Shown here in pieces: positions 16,075 to 24,125 of a DNA stretch of 36,107 nucleotides. The position numbers and the translations under genes were made by a program. This DNA is from an uncultured Paludibacter sp. (GTDB taxonomy: Bacteria; Bacteroidota; Bacteroidia; Bacteroidales; Paludibacteraceae), in assembly GCA_937927845.1 (NCBI GenBank), contig CALFXE010000012.1, positions 1-36,107 on the forward strand, given 5' to 3'. The notes under the pieces were generated by a model. That model had not been told where the DNA came from. It saw nothing but the letters and a program-made list of their open reading frames with translations, and ran no database searches. Position 1 is the first letter of the stretch, and every line of letters begins with the position of its first letter.

Positions 16075-16268
16075 GAATAAAATCGAACTGGCAAAAACCC
16101 ATAAATTGATGAAAGATGCCGTTGCTGCCGACCTGCAACCTATGCCAAATCAAAACTGGCGATTGTTCCCATCAAAGCCATGTAACCCTGATGATGCAAA
16201 CGAAAAAATTGTTCGGTTATCTAGATAATTTTTTTCAGTAAGTGATGCGTGTTGGAGTTGGGTGCCGG
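16075..16268 (+). pseudogene. Diverged second copy of the hydrolase 3' end (direct repeat, copy B)
   Basis: An ATG at 16073 opens a frame reading MNKIELAKTHKLMKDAVAADLQPMP, matching the intact hydrolase (KVELAKTYKLLGG...DLHPMP). A deletion then shifts the frame; the remaining bases still encode a match to IVPHQSHVSLMMQTKILFGYLD in the shifted frame, with a stop inside. The copy extends past the stop codon by about 25 nt. It is a remnant, not a gene. Confidence 0.85.
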
Positions 16269-16322
16269 GCGTGTGTATGACTGGCAATATTCGATTCTAC
16301 TTTGACATTATAAAAGCAAAAA

Positions 16323-16350
16323 AGCACTGATTTACAGGGCTTTCCCTTCC
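16323..16350 (+). terminator. Weak terminator-like hairpin
   Basis: AGCACTG (16323-16329) pairs with CAGGGCT (16335-16341) with one mismatch over an ATTTA loop, followed by TTCCCTT. A second inverted pair, AGAGG/CCCTCT, lies at about 16360-16381. Otherwise I see nothing in 16350-16500. Confidence 0.35.
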
Positions 16351-16503
16351 GACGGGCTGAGAGGATCACGAAAACCCTCTACAGCCATTAAATTTTTCAA
16401 TACTTCAAACAATTATAAATTGACTCAACCACTTAGTTGAAAGTAATTTATTATCAATCCCTTACATAGGAAATAAAAATTTATTAACACTTTTCCAATC
16501 ACA

Positions 16504-16557
16504 TATACTTGATAGAAATAAAATGTATAATTTTATGTATTATACAGTATAATACAT
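16504..16557 (+). promoter_or_regulatory. LexA-like promoter and operator
   Basis: TATACTTG (16504-16511) is one base off the -7 consensus. Downstream, 11-bp arms ATGTATTATAC and GTATAATACAT flank A16546, a perfect 23-bp palindrome at 16535-16557 that touches the ATG at 16558. A further half-site ATGTATAAT lies at 16523-16531. A repressor bound here would block both the transcript and the start codon region. Confidence 0.8.
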
Positions 16558-17175
16558 ATGAGTGAAGAAAATTTGAGTTTAAAAGCAAAAGAAGCACTGA
16601 AGCATATGAGAAACTTCATCATGCTGCACGGTAGAATGCCTTCTACGAGAGAGTTGATGAAGGAAATGAAATACAAATCACCATTGTCTCCAATGCTTCT
16701 ATTGAACGATTTAGCTGCTAACGGTTTCTTGGAAAAGAAGACAGATGGCAGCTATATTTTATTAAAAGATTTAGCAGCAAATGAAAGCGCAAGAACAGTC
16801 GCAATTCCATTGGTGGGCACCGCTAGTTGTGGTATGCCAATCTTAGCACAAGAAAATATAGAGGCGATGATTCCCGTTTCAACGGCTTTAGCGAAACCCG
16901 GCTCCTCATATTTTCTACTGAGAGCTAAAGGGGATTCAATGAATGAAGCAGGAATTAATAACGGTGATTTAATATTGATTAAACAGCAACCGACTGCCAA
17001 TAATGGGCAAAATGTTGTCGCACTAATTGATGATGAAGCAACAATCAAAGAATACCAGCACAAGGGCGATTTTGTAACTCTTTTGCCAAGATCAAATAAT
17101 AAGGTACATCAACCAATTATTCTGACACAGGATTTCAAAATTCAAGGCGTCGTCATTGCGACAATTCCAAAGTAA
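16558..17175 (+). CDS. LexA/UmuD-type S24 self-cleaving repressor
   Basis: The product has 205 aa. The N-terminal winged helix-turn-helix (about 8-65: AKEALKHMRNFIMLHGRMPSTRELMKEM) is LexA-like. The S24 protease domain contains a Cys91-Gly92 cleavage site in GTASCGMP, the nucleophile Ser127 in AKGDSMNEAG and Lys164 in EATIKEY. LexA orthologues usually cut at Ala-Gly; Cys-Gly is the UmuD-type bond. I infer an accessory SOS-type repressor and not necessarily the cell's main LexA. The palindrome at the start codon indicates autoregulation. It is followed at 17 nt by the DUF2188 gene and then the CBASS operon, so it may hold these genes in check until damage or infection. Confidence 0.9.
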   Translation: MSEENLSLKAKEALKHMRNFIMLHGRMPSTRELMKEMKYKSPLSPMLLLNDLAANGFLEKKTDGSYILLKDLAANESARTVAIPLVGTASCGMPILAQENIEAMIPVSTALAKPGSSYFLLRAKGDSMNEAGINNGDLILIKQQPTANNGQNVVALIDDEATIKEYQHKGDFVTLLPRSNNKVHQPIILTQDFKIQGVVIATIPK

Positions 17176-17192
17176 CAATTAAACTAAAATAT

Positions 17193-17435
17193 ATGTCGAA
17201 CTATCATGTTTCAAAAAACAAAGACACGGGCAAATGGGATATTCAAAAAGAAGGCGGCGCAAAGTCCAGCGGTTCTGCTAACACACAAAAGGAAGCTGAA
17301 AAAATTGCAAAAGATTATGCTGCAAATTCTGGTGGTGGCGAAGTAAGGATTCACGGTCTGGATGGGAAAATCCGGGATAGCGATACTGTTGCACCTGGCA
17401 ATGACCCACGCAATATAAAAGATACCAAACACTAA
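17193..17435 (+). CDS. DUF2188 small protein
   Basis: An 80-aa hydrophilic protein: YHVSKNKDTGKWDIQKEGGAKSSGSANTQKEAEKIAKDYA, then GGGEVRIHGLDGKIRDSDTVAPGNDP. The V-x-P/K-x-x-G-W-x-V-x-x-x-G...A-S...T-Q-x-E-A motif and the H-G-x-D-G-x-I-R-D ending define DUF2188, a family of small proteins often found beside regulators and stress genes with no known biochemical role. It lies between the LexA-like gene (17 nt) and the CD-NTase gene (56 nt), so it may be co-regulated. Confidence 0.88.
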   Translation: MSNYHVSKNKDTGKWDIQKEGGAKSSGSANTQKEAEKIAKDYAANSGGGEVRIHGLDGKIRDSDTVAPGNDPRNIKDTKH

Positions 17436-17491
17436 TAGCAACCTTACAGTTCTTTGAATTGAATTCTGGTCAAATAATAAAAACACATATT

Positions 17492-18466
17492 ATGACTTTA
17501 CTTGAATGCATTAGCGGTCTTATTGATAACATATCTGTAACCGACAGACAGGAAGATAATATTAAAGGTTCACTTTCAAATTTGGAAGGTCACCTTAAAG
17601 ATGAGGATAACGACCTGCATGTGACGAAAACATTTACAAATGGATCTTACGAAAGGGATACGATTATTAGACCGTTAAATGATATTGATCTATTTGCTGT
17701 GCTTGATCGTGAAGCCTGGAAAGACGAGTGCGGCAATCTTCCCAATCCGCAAAGTGTTTTGACTAAAATAAAAAACTACCTCAATGATCAGCCTGATTAT
17801 AAAGATAAAGTTAGCCAGGACAGACCTTGTGTGACGGTAAAACTAAGTGATAAGAACTTCGATGTACTACCCAGTTTTGAAGAAATTGGCGGAGGCTATT
17901 TGATCCCAAAATATGACCTGAAATCATGGACGTATTCCTATCCAGAACAATTAACAACGAACCTTGACAATATTCATCGGCAGAGAAGCTATAAGGTTAA
18001 ACCAACCATAAAGGCTATCAAATATTGGAACAGAGAGAAAGGGAAATTGATTCCTTCCTACCATATTGAAGAATCTGTCATTAATATTTTCTCTCTGAAC
18101 GATTTTACCAACTTCGAGCAATCAATACGGCTATGGTTCAACAATGCGGAGTATCATCTTCAATCCAATAAGTTTAAATCAAACGATGACTATACTACGT
18201 CGATCAATAGAATTGAAAAAGTGAAAGAAAAATTAAATGAAGCGAAAGAAAAATATGATGATGGTAAGGAGGATGAAGCAATTCAGATTTGGAAGGACAT
18301 ATTTGGAAAAGAATTTCCTACTGTTGACGAAGACGAGTCCAAGAATTTTTCTAAGTCTCTTTCAGAGGGTAGTTTAAAGATTTCCGGTACCGGTACATTA
18401 TCTACGACTGTCGGCACAGCTATATCCGCATCTAAAGGTTTTTTTGGTGATATTCCTAAAGAATAA
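17492..18466 (+). CDS. CD-NTase (CBASS second-messenger synthase), E2-associated
   Basis: The product has 324 aa from the ATG at 17492; an upstream in-frame Met at 17459 lacks protein-like sequence. It is a polymerase-beta fold nucleotidyltransferase with Gly51-Ser52 in TNGSYERDT, Asp64/Asp66 in NDIDLF and a third Asp124 in KNFDVLPSF. The expected C-terminal helical domain is YKVKPTIKAIKYWNREKG and onward. CD-NTases make cyclic di- or trinucleotides on phage sensing. After about residue 265 a charged, then Gly/Ser/Thr-rich tail ends in IPKE, not the Gly/Ala end typical of Cap2 substrates. The next gene encodes a stand-alone E2, so modification of this enzyme is inferred. Confidence 0.88.
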   Translation: MTLLECISGLIDNISVTDRQEDNIKGSLSNLEGHLKDEDNDLHVTKTFTNGSYERDTIIRPLNDIDLFAVLDREAWKDECGNLPNPQSVLTKIKNYLNDQPDYKDKVSQDRPCVTVKLSDKNFDVLPSFEEIGGGYLIPKYDLKSWTYSYPEQLTTNLDNIHRQRSYKVKPTIKAIKYWNREKGKLIPSYHIEESVINIFSLNDFTNFEQSIRLWFNNAEYHLQSNKFKSNDDYTTSINRIEKVKEKLNEAKEKYDDGKEDEAIQIWKDIFGKEFPTVDEDESKNFSKSLSEGSLKISGTGTLSTTVGTAISASKGFFGDIPKE

Positions 18467-18497
18467 ATATTACAACTCTGATATTCAGATTGGTGCA

Positions 18498-18884
18498 ATG
18501 AAAAGCCGCTACCCTCAGTTTAAAGTGAAAAAACGGGGACAGTATGATATTGAGTTTATTGGTGACATAATTGTAAAGCCTGTATTTCCTGTTTATACCG
18601 TTTCTATAAATTATAGGGGTGATTCAAGACCGCTTGTGAAGATTATAAAACCGGAGCTGGTGGAAGATCCGCCTCATTTTTATAAAGAAAGCCAGTCATT
18701 GTGCTTGTACCATCCTAAGAATTTTCATTGGGTAAAAGAAAAACTTATAGCAAAAGATATAGTGCCTTGGACTGCGGCCTGGATATATTTTTACGAGGTA
18801 TGGTTGCAAAAGGGTGTTTGGTATGGTCCAGAAGCAGGGCATGAAAATGATTTACTAAAAGCCGAAACAAATAATTGTATATGA
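18498..18884 (+). CDS. Stand-alone CBASS E2-like protein
   Basis: The product has 128 aa from the ATG at 18498. The order of segments is that of type II CBASS E2 proteins: YPQFKVKKRGQYDIEF, then YTVSINYRGDSRPLVKIIKP, then HFYKESQSLCLYHP with the likely catalytic Cys69, then WTAAWIYFYEVWLQKGVWYGPEAGH. Family members transfer the CD-NTase C-terminus to cellular nucleophiles. In short type II systems an E2 acts without an E1 or JAB peptidase, and neither is encoded here. It starts 31 nt after the CD-NTase stop and overlaps the S-4TM gene by 4 nt (ATGA). Confidence 0.85.
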   Translation: MKSRYPQFKVKKRGQYDIEFIGDIIVKPVFPVYTVSINYRGDSRPLVKIIKPELVEDPPHFYKESQSLCLYHPKNFHWVKEKLIAKDIVPWTAAWIYFYEVWLQKGVWYGPEAGHENDLLKAETNNCI

Positions 18885-19657
18885 GATTGAGAATAGTACC
18901 ATATAGCGTTTCTTATAAGACTGTAGAGACACTTAACAAGAGAGCAGATATTTTGCTTTATCTATCCACGGCTTTGAGTATCACTATTAGCCTCCTTGGA
19001 TATTTCAATTTACTTCAAGATTTAAAGGATGTGTTAATAGGCATTAATATTTTTTTTATCTGCATTTACGCATTTCTCGATAATCGGGCCAACTATATTT
19101 TCACTAAAGCTGAAATGAAACGAAGGCTCGATTGGTTGGATAACTCTTTTGGAACTAATTTTTCTGGCAAGAAATCACAGGGCTATTTTACCAATGAACA
19201 TCTTTCCCCCGGTCTTTACAAACTTGCAGTTAATTGTTTTGAAAACAGTTACCACACTCAATTTATTATTTCTAAAATGCTTGGACGTATAATTCTGCAA
19301 ACTGTAATTATAATACTAATTTTTATTGCATCGGCATATATTGGAAATAGAGAAATTGTCCGGATATTTTTTGAATTGGCTTTGCCTACTCTTTTATTGC
19401 AAAAATTAATTAAAGCAATATACTTTTCGTCCAGAATGATAGAAGTTCAGGATCGGTTTAAATCTTTATTCAATGACTTGATGCAATTCGGATTTGAAAA
19501 TAAAACTGCTGAGGCATTAAGAGATATTTTGGAATATGAAACTGCCCTTTCCTGGGCGTCTACTCCACTTAGTTCGAAGATTTTTACAAAATATCAGGAT
19601 GAATTAGCCAAAGAATGGGAAGAGTTAAAAGCAGAATATCAAATAAAGACGAATTGA
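18881..19657 (+). CDS. S-4TM-type putative pore-forming effector
   Basis: The product has 258 aa from the ATG that overlaps the E2 stop codon. Two helical hairpins are predicted: about residues 22-66 (ILLYLSTALSITISLLGYF then VLIGINIFFICIYAFL) and about 132-178 (IILQTVIIILIFIASAYI then FELALPTLLLQKLIKAIYF). A soluble linker (about 67-130) and a soluble C-terminal helical region follow. This layout matches the SMODS-associating 4TM effectors described by Burroughs and colleagues, thought to permeabilise the membrane when a nucleotide signal is made. The next CD-NTase gene begins 1 nt after its stop. Confidence 0.75.
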   Translation: MRLRIVPYSVSYKTVETLNKRADILLYLSTALSITISLLGYFNLLQDLKDVLIGINIFFICIYAFLDNRANYIFTKAEMKRRLDWLDNSFGTNFSGKKSQGYFTNEHLSPGLYKLAVNCFENSYHTQFIISKMLGRIILQTVIIILIFIASAYIGNREIVRIFFELALPTLLLQKLIKAIYFSSRMIEVQDRFKSLFNDLMQFGFENKTAEALRDILEYETALSWASTPLSSKIFTKYQDELAKEWEELKAEYQIKTN

Positions 19658-19658
19658 T

Positions 19659-20462
19659 ATGGATATTGGGTTAAATAATCACCTAAAACGCATTTCCTCT
19701 GACTTGTTTATTAAATATTCCAGTGTCGAGCGGGAAAAAATTGACAAATCGGTTAACAATATTATTGACAAATTGGATGAATACTTTGACGATGAAATTG
19801 ATGAACCAATTTTATTTGGATCATACACAAGAGATACCATCTTACCGAGACGATTTGACCCAAATTCTGATATTGACATATTGATACAATTTAACACAGA
19901 GGATTACGACAAACTGAAACCTGAAAGTTATAGAAGCCAATTAAAAAGATTTGCAGAAGAAAACTATCCTTATTCAATTGTTGTAAAAGATCATCCTTCA
20001 ATAGTTCTCGAACTAAATCATATAAAGTTTGATCTGGTACCTGCGATTTTCGATAAAGGAATTTTTTACGATAGTATTGAAATCCCTAATAAGAACGGGG
20101 GCTGGATGGAGACAGAACCTGATAAGTTTAACGATGATCTCAAAAAAGTGAACACAAGATATAACTCCATAGTTAAACCTATAATTCGCCTTATTAAATA
20201 CTGGAACGCTTCTCATGGTTATCCATATTTTTCCTTTGAATTGGAAACCGCTATTGCCGACATGGATTTTAGTAATGATAATCTGGAGAGTGGCTTTTTG
20301 TATGCAATTAAAAAAATGCCAGTTGACAATTTACCAGATTGGGCGGCTAAAAAAGTCGATGTTCTGAAGTCTGATGCAAAATGGGTAAAAGAGTATTTGG
20401 AACGAGAAGAAATTTCAAAAGCCAAAAAATCTTTGGAAAGAATATTACCGAGTTTTTTGTAA
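19659..20462 (+). CDS. Second SMODS/CD-NTase-type nucleotidyltransferase
   Basis: A 267-aa nucleotidyltransferase with Gly54-Ser55 in LFGSYTRDTILP, Asp71/Asp73 in NSDIDILI and Asp125 in KFDLVPA, so all catalytic residues are present. A helical part follows (RLIKYWNASHGYPYFSFELE). It is clearly paralogous to the CD-NTase at 28161 (shared TILPR, NSDxDxLI and LELNHIxFDxVPx) and more distant from the first enzyme of its own operon. One nt separates it from the S-4TM gene, so it may be the enzyme that controls that pore, giving the operon two synthases. Confidence 0.87.
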   Translation: MDIGLNNHLKRISSDLFIKYSSVEREKIDKSVNNIIDKLDEYFDDEIDEPILFGSYTRDTILPRRFDPNSDIDILIQFNTEDYDKLKPESYRSQLKRFAEENYPYSIVVKDHPSIVLELNHIKFDLVPAIFDKGIFYDSIEIPNKNGGWMETEPDKFNDDLKKVNTRYNSIVKPIIRLIKYWNASHGYPYFSFELETAIADMDFSNDNLESGFLYAIKKMPVDNLPDWAAKKVDVLKSDAKWVKEYLEREEISKAKKSLERILPSFL

Positions 20463-20494
20463 CATAAGGTATATTGACAGGCTCAATTATTTTC

Positions 20495-20907
20495 CTTCAA
20501 CAAAGTAATCAAGGCTGTAACCTTTATTCTTTCCCGTATAATGTAATAAGCATGTGAAATGGATTCAACTTCAGCTAAAGTTATTTCTGAAATAATAAAC
20601 CGATGTATTCGGTCAACAGGTTTTTAATCGCTTCTGCAGTTACCTCTTTACAGCTTTCAATCAACAGGCGTCTTGCTACAAATACCTTTGCTGGCAAAGC
20701 AGTAAGATGATTGTTTAGCTCTTTTACTTTTTAGATTTTACCAAGCGCTTTTCTGCTTTTTGGTTCCATGATATAGGATCACAATGCGTGCAGTGGTCAT
20801 TTTTTTCTGAACATCAACAGTAATACGTATGTAAAGAGGCATCTCACCAGACAGATAGTTTTTTGGCTTTTTTGAGTAGAAACCACACTGAAGTTTTTAC
20901 CTAACAT
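20495..20907 (-). pseudogene. Tyrosine integrase remnant (Arm DNA-binding domain)
   Basis: Starting at 20907 the minus strand encodes, across several frames, MLGKNFSV, then FYSKKPKNYLSGEMPLYIRI followed by TVDVQKKMTTARI, and later VKELNNHLTALPAKVFVARR and LLIESCKEVTAEAIKNLLT. These are successive pieces of the N-terminal Arm domain of Bacteroidota phage/transposon tyrosine recombinases. At least two frameshifts and stops interrupt it, and the core-binding and catalytic domains (R...HxxR...Y) are missing. It marks old mobile-element activity just behind the CBASS operon. Confidence 0.85.
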
Positions 20908-21476
20908 AATTACTCATGTTTTCGTGATAAAATTAGAACCTCAGATACCCTATAACAAGACCTATTAAAAGACTTAATATATTTATTATCAACTATTTAC
21001 ATTGAAATCGTGAGTCTTTTTTTAAAGTCGGTCGAACTCACGATCAGATTGATTTTAATTGAACATTTTGATCAGTCTTAAAAACAAGAAACCCGCAAAC
21101 TCAAGCGTTTGAGGGTTTCTTACTTCGTTTATTTTGTGCTTTGGCGGGCTACAGGGGACAACTTTCGAACCAATTTTGGCGTGATTTGGCGCTAATTACA
21201 GGTTTTATAGACAAATACCGGTTAATTGCAGATGAGGGCAAATTTTAGCCTTGGTTCACTTTAAAGGGCAATCATTGGCCGCTTTTTAGCAGACTTGTAC
21301 ATAAGCAAAAATTTTTTAGCAAATAGAGTTAATTCTTTGGATGACTAATGGAAAAAGAAACAAACTGGTAAAACTTCCGGGGCGGATTGCCCCAATAACA
21401 ATACAAAGTGTATAGCCTTGCCTTATTGATTGTTAATAGGTGCTTTTTGTGCATTAGCACCTTATATCGTAAATTC
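20908..21476. other. Intergenic region after the integrase remnant
   Basis: No gene seen in about 570 nt. It contains the inverted repeat ATCGTGAGT (21007-21015) / ACTCACGAT (21036-21044), the hairpin listed next, and a GGCGGGCTACAGGGGACAAC stretch (about 21143-21162) of the kind found at integration ends of Bacteroidota elements. That last interpretation is weak. Confidence 0.4.
21088..21119. terminator. Hairpin terminator candidate
   Basis: GAAACCC (21088-21094) pairs with GGGTTTC (21113-21119). CTCAA/TTGAG pairs inside it with an asymmetric bulge. Flanking sequence is A-rich before and T-containing after. Confidence 0.55.
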
Positions 21477-22118
21477 ATGCGTTATAAACAAGCCTTCCCG
21501 AACCGTATGAATACCGAATGGAATAAAGAGAAACATCCTGACTGGTATAAGGATATTCCGAAAATGCGATACTTAATTTTGGGAAGCTATCCGCCGCATC
21601 CTTCCAAACGTGATTATCCTTTTTATTATCCTAATAGGCGTAACAGGTTTTGGCGGGTTCTGGCGGCGTTATCGGGTTATCATTTAACCTGGAAAAAGGG
21701 TCAGGCAGCAGATTTGGCGGTTCAGGAGCGCCATGCAATTATGGAACATCTTCAGGTCGGCGTTCAAAATCTGGGGCTTGAGGTTGAACGAAAGGGAATG
21801 AGCGCTCTTGACACCCATATTAGGATCACCAAATTTCAGGACATTGTGAAAATTCTGGACAGTCATCCTGAATTAGAGATGATTCTTTTGCCTGGATTCT
21901 CGGCGCCGGACAGTACTGCGAAATCGTTCTCGCGTTATATTTCAGAACAAAACTTGGGGACATGTCACGTCGAACACATCAAAGCACACCATGCTTTTGA
22001 GGTTAGGTATAAAGATAGGGTGATCAAGTGCGTCGTGTTGAATTCTACTTCAACGGCTTCACGAATAAAATATGACGAACTTTTAGATCAGTTTAAGATG
22101 TATATAAGAAAAATCTAA
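21477..22118 (+). CDS. Uracil-DNA glycosylase superfamily protein (Mug/HDG-like)
   Basis: The product has 213 aa from the ATG at 21477, or 203 aa from the ATG at 21507. The segment YLILGSYPPHPSKRDYPFYYP, then NRRNRFWRVLAAL, corresponds to the active-site motif of Mug- and family 6-type DNA glycosylases (G-S-x-P-x...YY...RN-x-FW). A later LLPGFSAPDSTA and CVVLNSTSTASRIKYDEL fit the second, minor-groove-reading motif (x-S-x-S-x). It would remove deaminated bases from DNA. It is the first gene of the cassette-like array: an attC-like repeat begins 2 nt after its stop. Confidence 0.8.
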   Translation: MRYKQAFPNRMNTEWNKEKHPDWYKDIPKMRYLILGSYPPHPSKRDYPFYYPNRRNRFWRVLAALSGYHLTWKKGQAADLAVQERHAIMEHLQVGVQNLGLEVERKGMSALDTHIRITKFQDIVKILDSHPELEMILLPGFSAPDSTAKSFSRYISEQNLGTCHVEHIKAHHAFEVRYKDRVIKCVVLNSTSTASRIKYDELLDQFKMYIRKI

Positions 22119-22119
22119 A

Positions 22120-22322
22120 TGCCTATTTATAGCATTGCATTGGCAATATGGCAGGGCGACGAATATATACTCAGCTTTTTGCTCGTTAGTCAGCTTAAGT
22201 TTCGGCACACGAATAACGCCGAGCTAAAGAATAGACAATGAGGTTTTGTATCTTTAATCAGCAGCGTCACCGGGCAGACGTAACACAGAATACCGCCCAT
22301 CGCCAATGCTTCAACGTTAAGC
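22120..22322 (+). repeat. attC-like cassette repeat, copy 1
   Basis: This is about 200 bp long. It is very similar to copy 2, sharing TTGCATTGGCAATATGGC, GGGCGACGAATATATACTCA, CGAATAACGCC, TTTGTATCTTTAATCAGC and CGCCAATGCTTCAACGTTA. The 3' core is GTTAAGC (22316-22322), which fits GTTRRRY. The 5' core is degenerate (GCCTATTTATAGC). The ends pair as CATTGGCAATATGGC against the complement of CGCCAATG. Confidence 0.75.
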
Positions 22323-22330
22323 ACAATACT

Positions 22331-23320
22331 ATGACAGCACTTACACCAGAACAAATTCAGCAATACAAGGAAAGCTTCGAACGTATGCAACGGTATGACG
22401 AGCGACTTAAAATTGCTGACAATCTTAACAGAGAAAAATTAGATGAGTTAGTAGACCTTGTAAATGAAATATTCTCAAGGAATAACGTGGTTGGCAGAAT
22501 TGACAAAAACCATATAAAATTCAATGCAGACTATATTGGCAACATTGTCAAAATTGACGACAAGAAATTATCTGAAATAATTTTCAATGAAATCTATCCC
22601 CAACCAACACTAAAACTTTATTCCCATTTCACAAACTTTAACGCCGCTTGCAGTATTCTAAAAAACAAAGAGCTTTGGCTATTTAATCTAATAAACAATT
22701 TCGCAGCAGAAGAGTTTCGACTATTTTATGAGGAACATAATATAGACGGTTACAAGCATTTTAAAGAGACTTTTGGAATTAAAACAGATTATAGGTCTTT
22801 AATGAGCGAAATTTTTTCTCTGTGTTTAACATCTGACAATAACACATCACCCGACCTTTGGGATTATTTTGGCTATAGTGGAACAGGAATAAAATTAACT
22901 TTTGAAATTGAAAGCAAAATCCCTGACTTTAGAGAGGTATATTATTCAAATAAAGACAACCCTCAAAAAATTCCTTTTTTAGCAGACCTCTTTGACACAA
23001 TTCTTGCAAAATATAATTACCCCTTAAACTTCACATACATCTCGAAGATTGGAGCATTTTATATTCACGGCAAGTTTGACAATGAGCAGGAGTATCGTTT
23101 TTTAGTGAAACGGACTTCCGACAGTTACAATGCATGGAACTTTGTGCCAGTTGTCTTCAATAATGATATCACTTATATTGTTTTGCCTTTTAGTTCACGA
23201 CTCGCAGAATTCAAACTGAGAAAAGTAACGAAAGGACCAAGATGTAGCAACATTAACTTCGACATAATAAAAGACATTTTACGGGCAAATTATTCCGACA
23301 CTATTGACATTGAGGAATAA
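22331..23320 (+). CDS. DUF2971-like protein in a cassette
   Basis: The product has 329 aa from the ATG at 22331, 9 nt after the preceding repeat core; a longer frame upstream lies inside the repeat and is rejected. The region LKLYSHFTNFNAACSILKNK, then ELWLFNLINNFAAEEFR, then CLTSDNNTSPDLWDYFGYSG followed by TGIKLTFEI, has the arrangement of DUF2971 (Y-H-[FY]-T...IL...L...N D..E...S.....LW..Y....G). DUF2971 proteins are frequent in phage, restriction and other accessory loci, and their activity is not established. The N-terminal 80 residues are helical. The stop is 7 nt before repeat copy 2. Confidence 0.7.
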   Translation: MTALTPEQIQQYKESFERMQRYDERLKIADNLNREKLDELVDLVNEIFSRNNVVGRIDKNHIKFNADYIGNIVKIDDKKLSEIIFNEIYPQPTLKLYSHFTNFNAACSILKNKELWLFNLINNFAAEEFRLFYEEHNIDGYKHFKETFGIKTDYRSLMSEIFSLCLTSDNNTSPDLWDYFGYSGTGIKLTFEIESKIPDFREVYYSNKDNPQKIPFLADLFDTILAKYNYPLNFTYISKIGAFYIHGKFDNEQEYRFLVKRTSDSYNAWNFVPVVFNNDITYIVLPFSSRLAEFKLRKVTKGPRCSNINFDIIKDILRANYSDTIDIEE

Positions 23321-23327
23321 GTACTGT

Positions 23328-23523
23328 GCCTAACATTGCATTGGCAATATGGCGGGGCGACGAATATATACTCAGCTTTTTGTTCACTACTCATCTTTAG
23401 TTTCGGCAGACGAATAACGCCAAACAGTAGAATAACAAAGAGCATTTGTATCTTTAATCAGCTGCGGCACCGGGCGGACGGAACACGGAATACCGCCACA
23501 TCGCCAATGCTTCAACGTTAGCG
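23328..23523 (+). repeat. attC-like cassette repeat, copy 2
   Basis: The 5' core GCCTAAC (23328-23334) fits RYYYAAC exactly; the 3' core is GTTAGCG (23517-23523). The two ends are imperfect inverted repeats: TAAC-ATTG-CATTGGC-AATATGGCGG against the complement of the 3' end, with a 3-nt unpaired AAG between the two pairing boxes, much like the unpaired bases of integron attC sites. The length (about 196 bp) is greater than most attC sites. Confidence 0.75.
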
Positions 23524-23547
23524 GCAAGCTTAAACGACATCAGAACG

Positions 23548-24114
23548 ATGACGGACATTAGACAGAAATACATTTCACTAATTAAAAATAGAAGTGAGGA
23601 AAATCAAAAAGCCTTGGCACTTTTAGTTTCTCAAAGGCTGTTTGGTAACTGTATTTCTATCTTAAGACAAGAGTTGGACTCATTCGTTAGAGTAATTTAT
23701 TTGGGACAGATCTCTGACTTTAACGAGCGGGAAAGACTAATGAACCAAACTATGTCAGGAGACAAATGGACTGTTTTGACAGCGAACAATAAGTTGAAGC
23801 AAATTACAGACAAGGATATGGTGGCGAAAGCAAGCGACTTAAAAGGATATGTCCGTTACGTCTATAAATTTGGCTGCGGCTTCATTCACTTGTCGGACTT
23901 TCATGATTATGTAACGACAAACCCATTTGACAAACTAGATTATTCAGAACAGTTTGACATTGTTTTTTATTTACATCAATATCACGGTTTCCCAAGAGAT
24001 AGGGAATTGTCAGTTGAAAGCATCTCATTTTTAATACCAGCAATATTTGAAAAAGTTTCGTCCAATTTGGCTTATTATTTTGACAATATTTTGAATAATA
24101 AAATGATAGATTAA
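23548..24114 (+). CDS. Unknown cassette protein, helical
   Basis: A 188-aa hydrophilic, mostly helical protein that I do not recognise with certainty. The segments SILRQELDSFVRVIYLGQ, then FNERERLMNQTMSG, and later KGYVRYVYKFGCGFIHLSDF resemble the helix-rich DUF5677 or AbiV-like proteins, in which an early E/R helix and a late F-I-H motif recur, but I would not assign the family. It starts 25 nt after the repeat core and has a half repeat 11 nt behind its stop, so it is the third cassette of the array. Confidence 0.7.
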   Translation: MTDIRQKYISLIKNRSEENQKALALLVSQRLFGNCISILRQELDSFVRVIYLGQISDFNERERLMNQTMSGDKWTVLTANNKLKQITDKDMVAKASDLKGYVRYVYKFGCGFIHLSDFHDYVTTNPFDKLDYSEQFDIVFYLHQYHGFPRDRELSVESISFLIPAIFEKVSSNLAYYFDNILNNKMID

Positions 24115-24125
24115 AAAAGCTGAAC

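Noticed and set aside
22238..22330. 31-residue N-terminal extension of the DUF2971-like protein, and a similar frame at 23336-23521
   Set aside because: Both lie inside the attC-like repeats and show the same repeat-derived sequence (CIFNQ.RHRAD).
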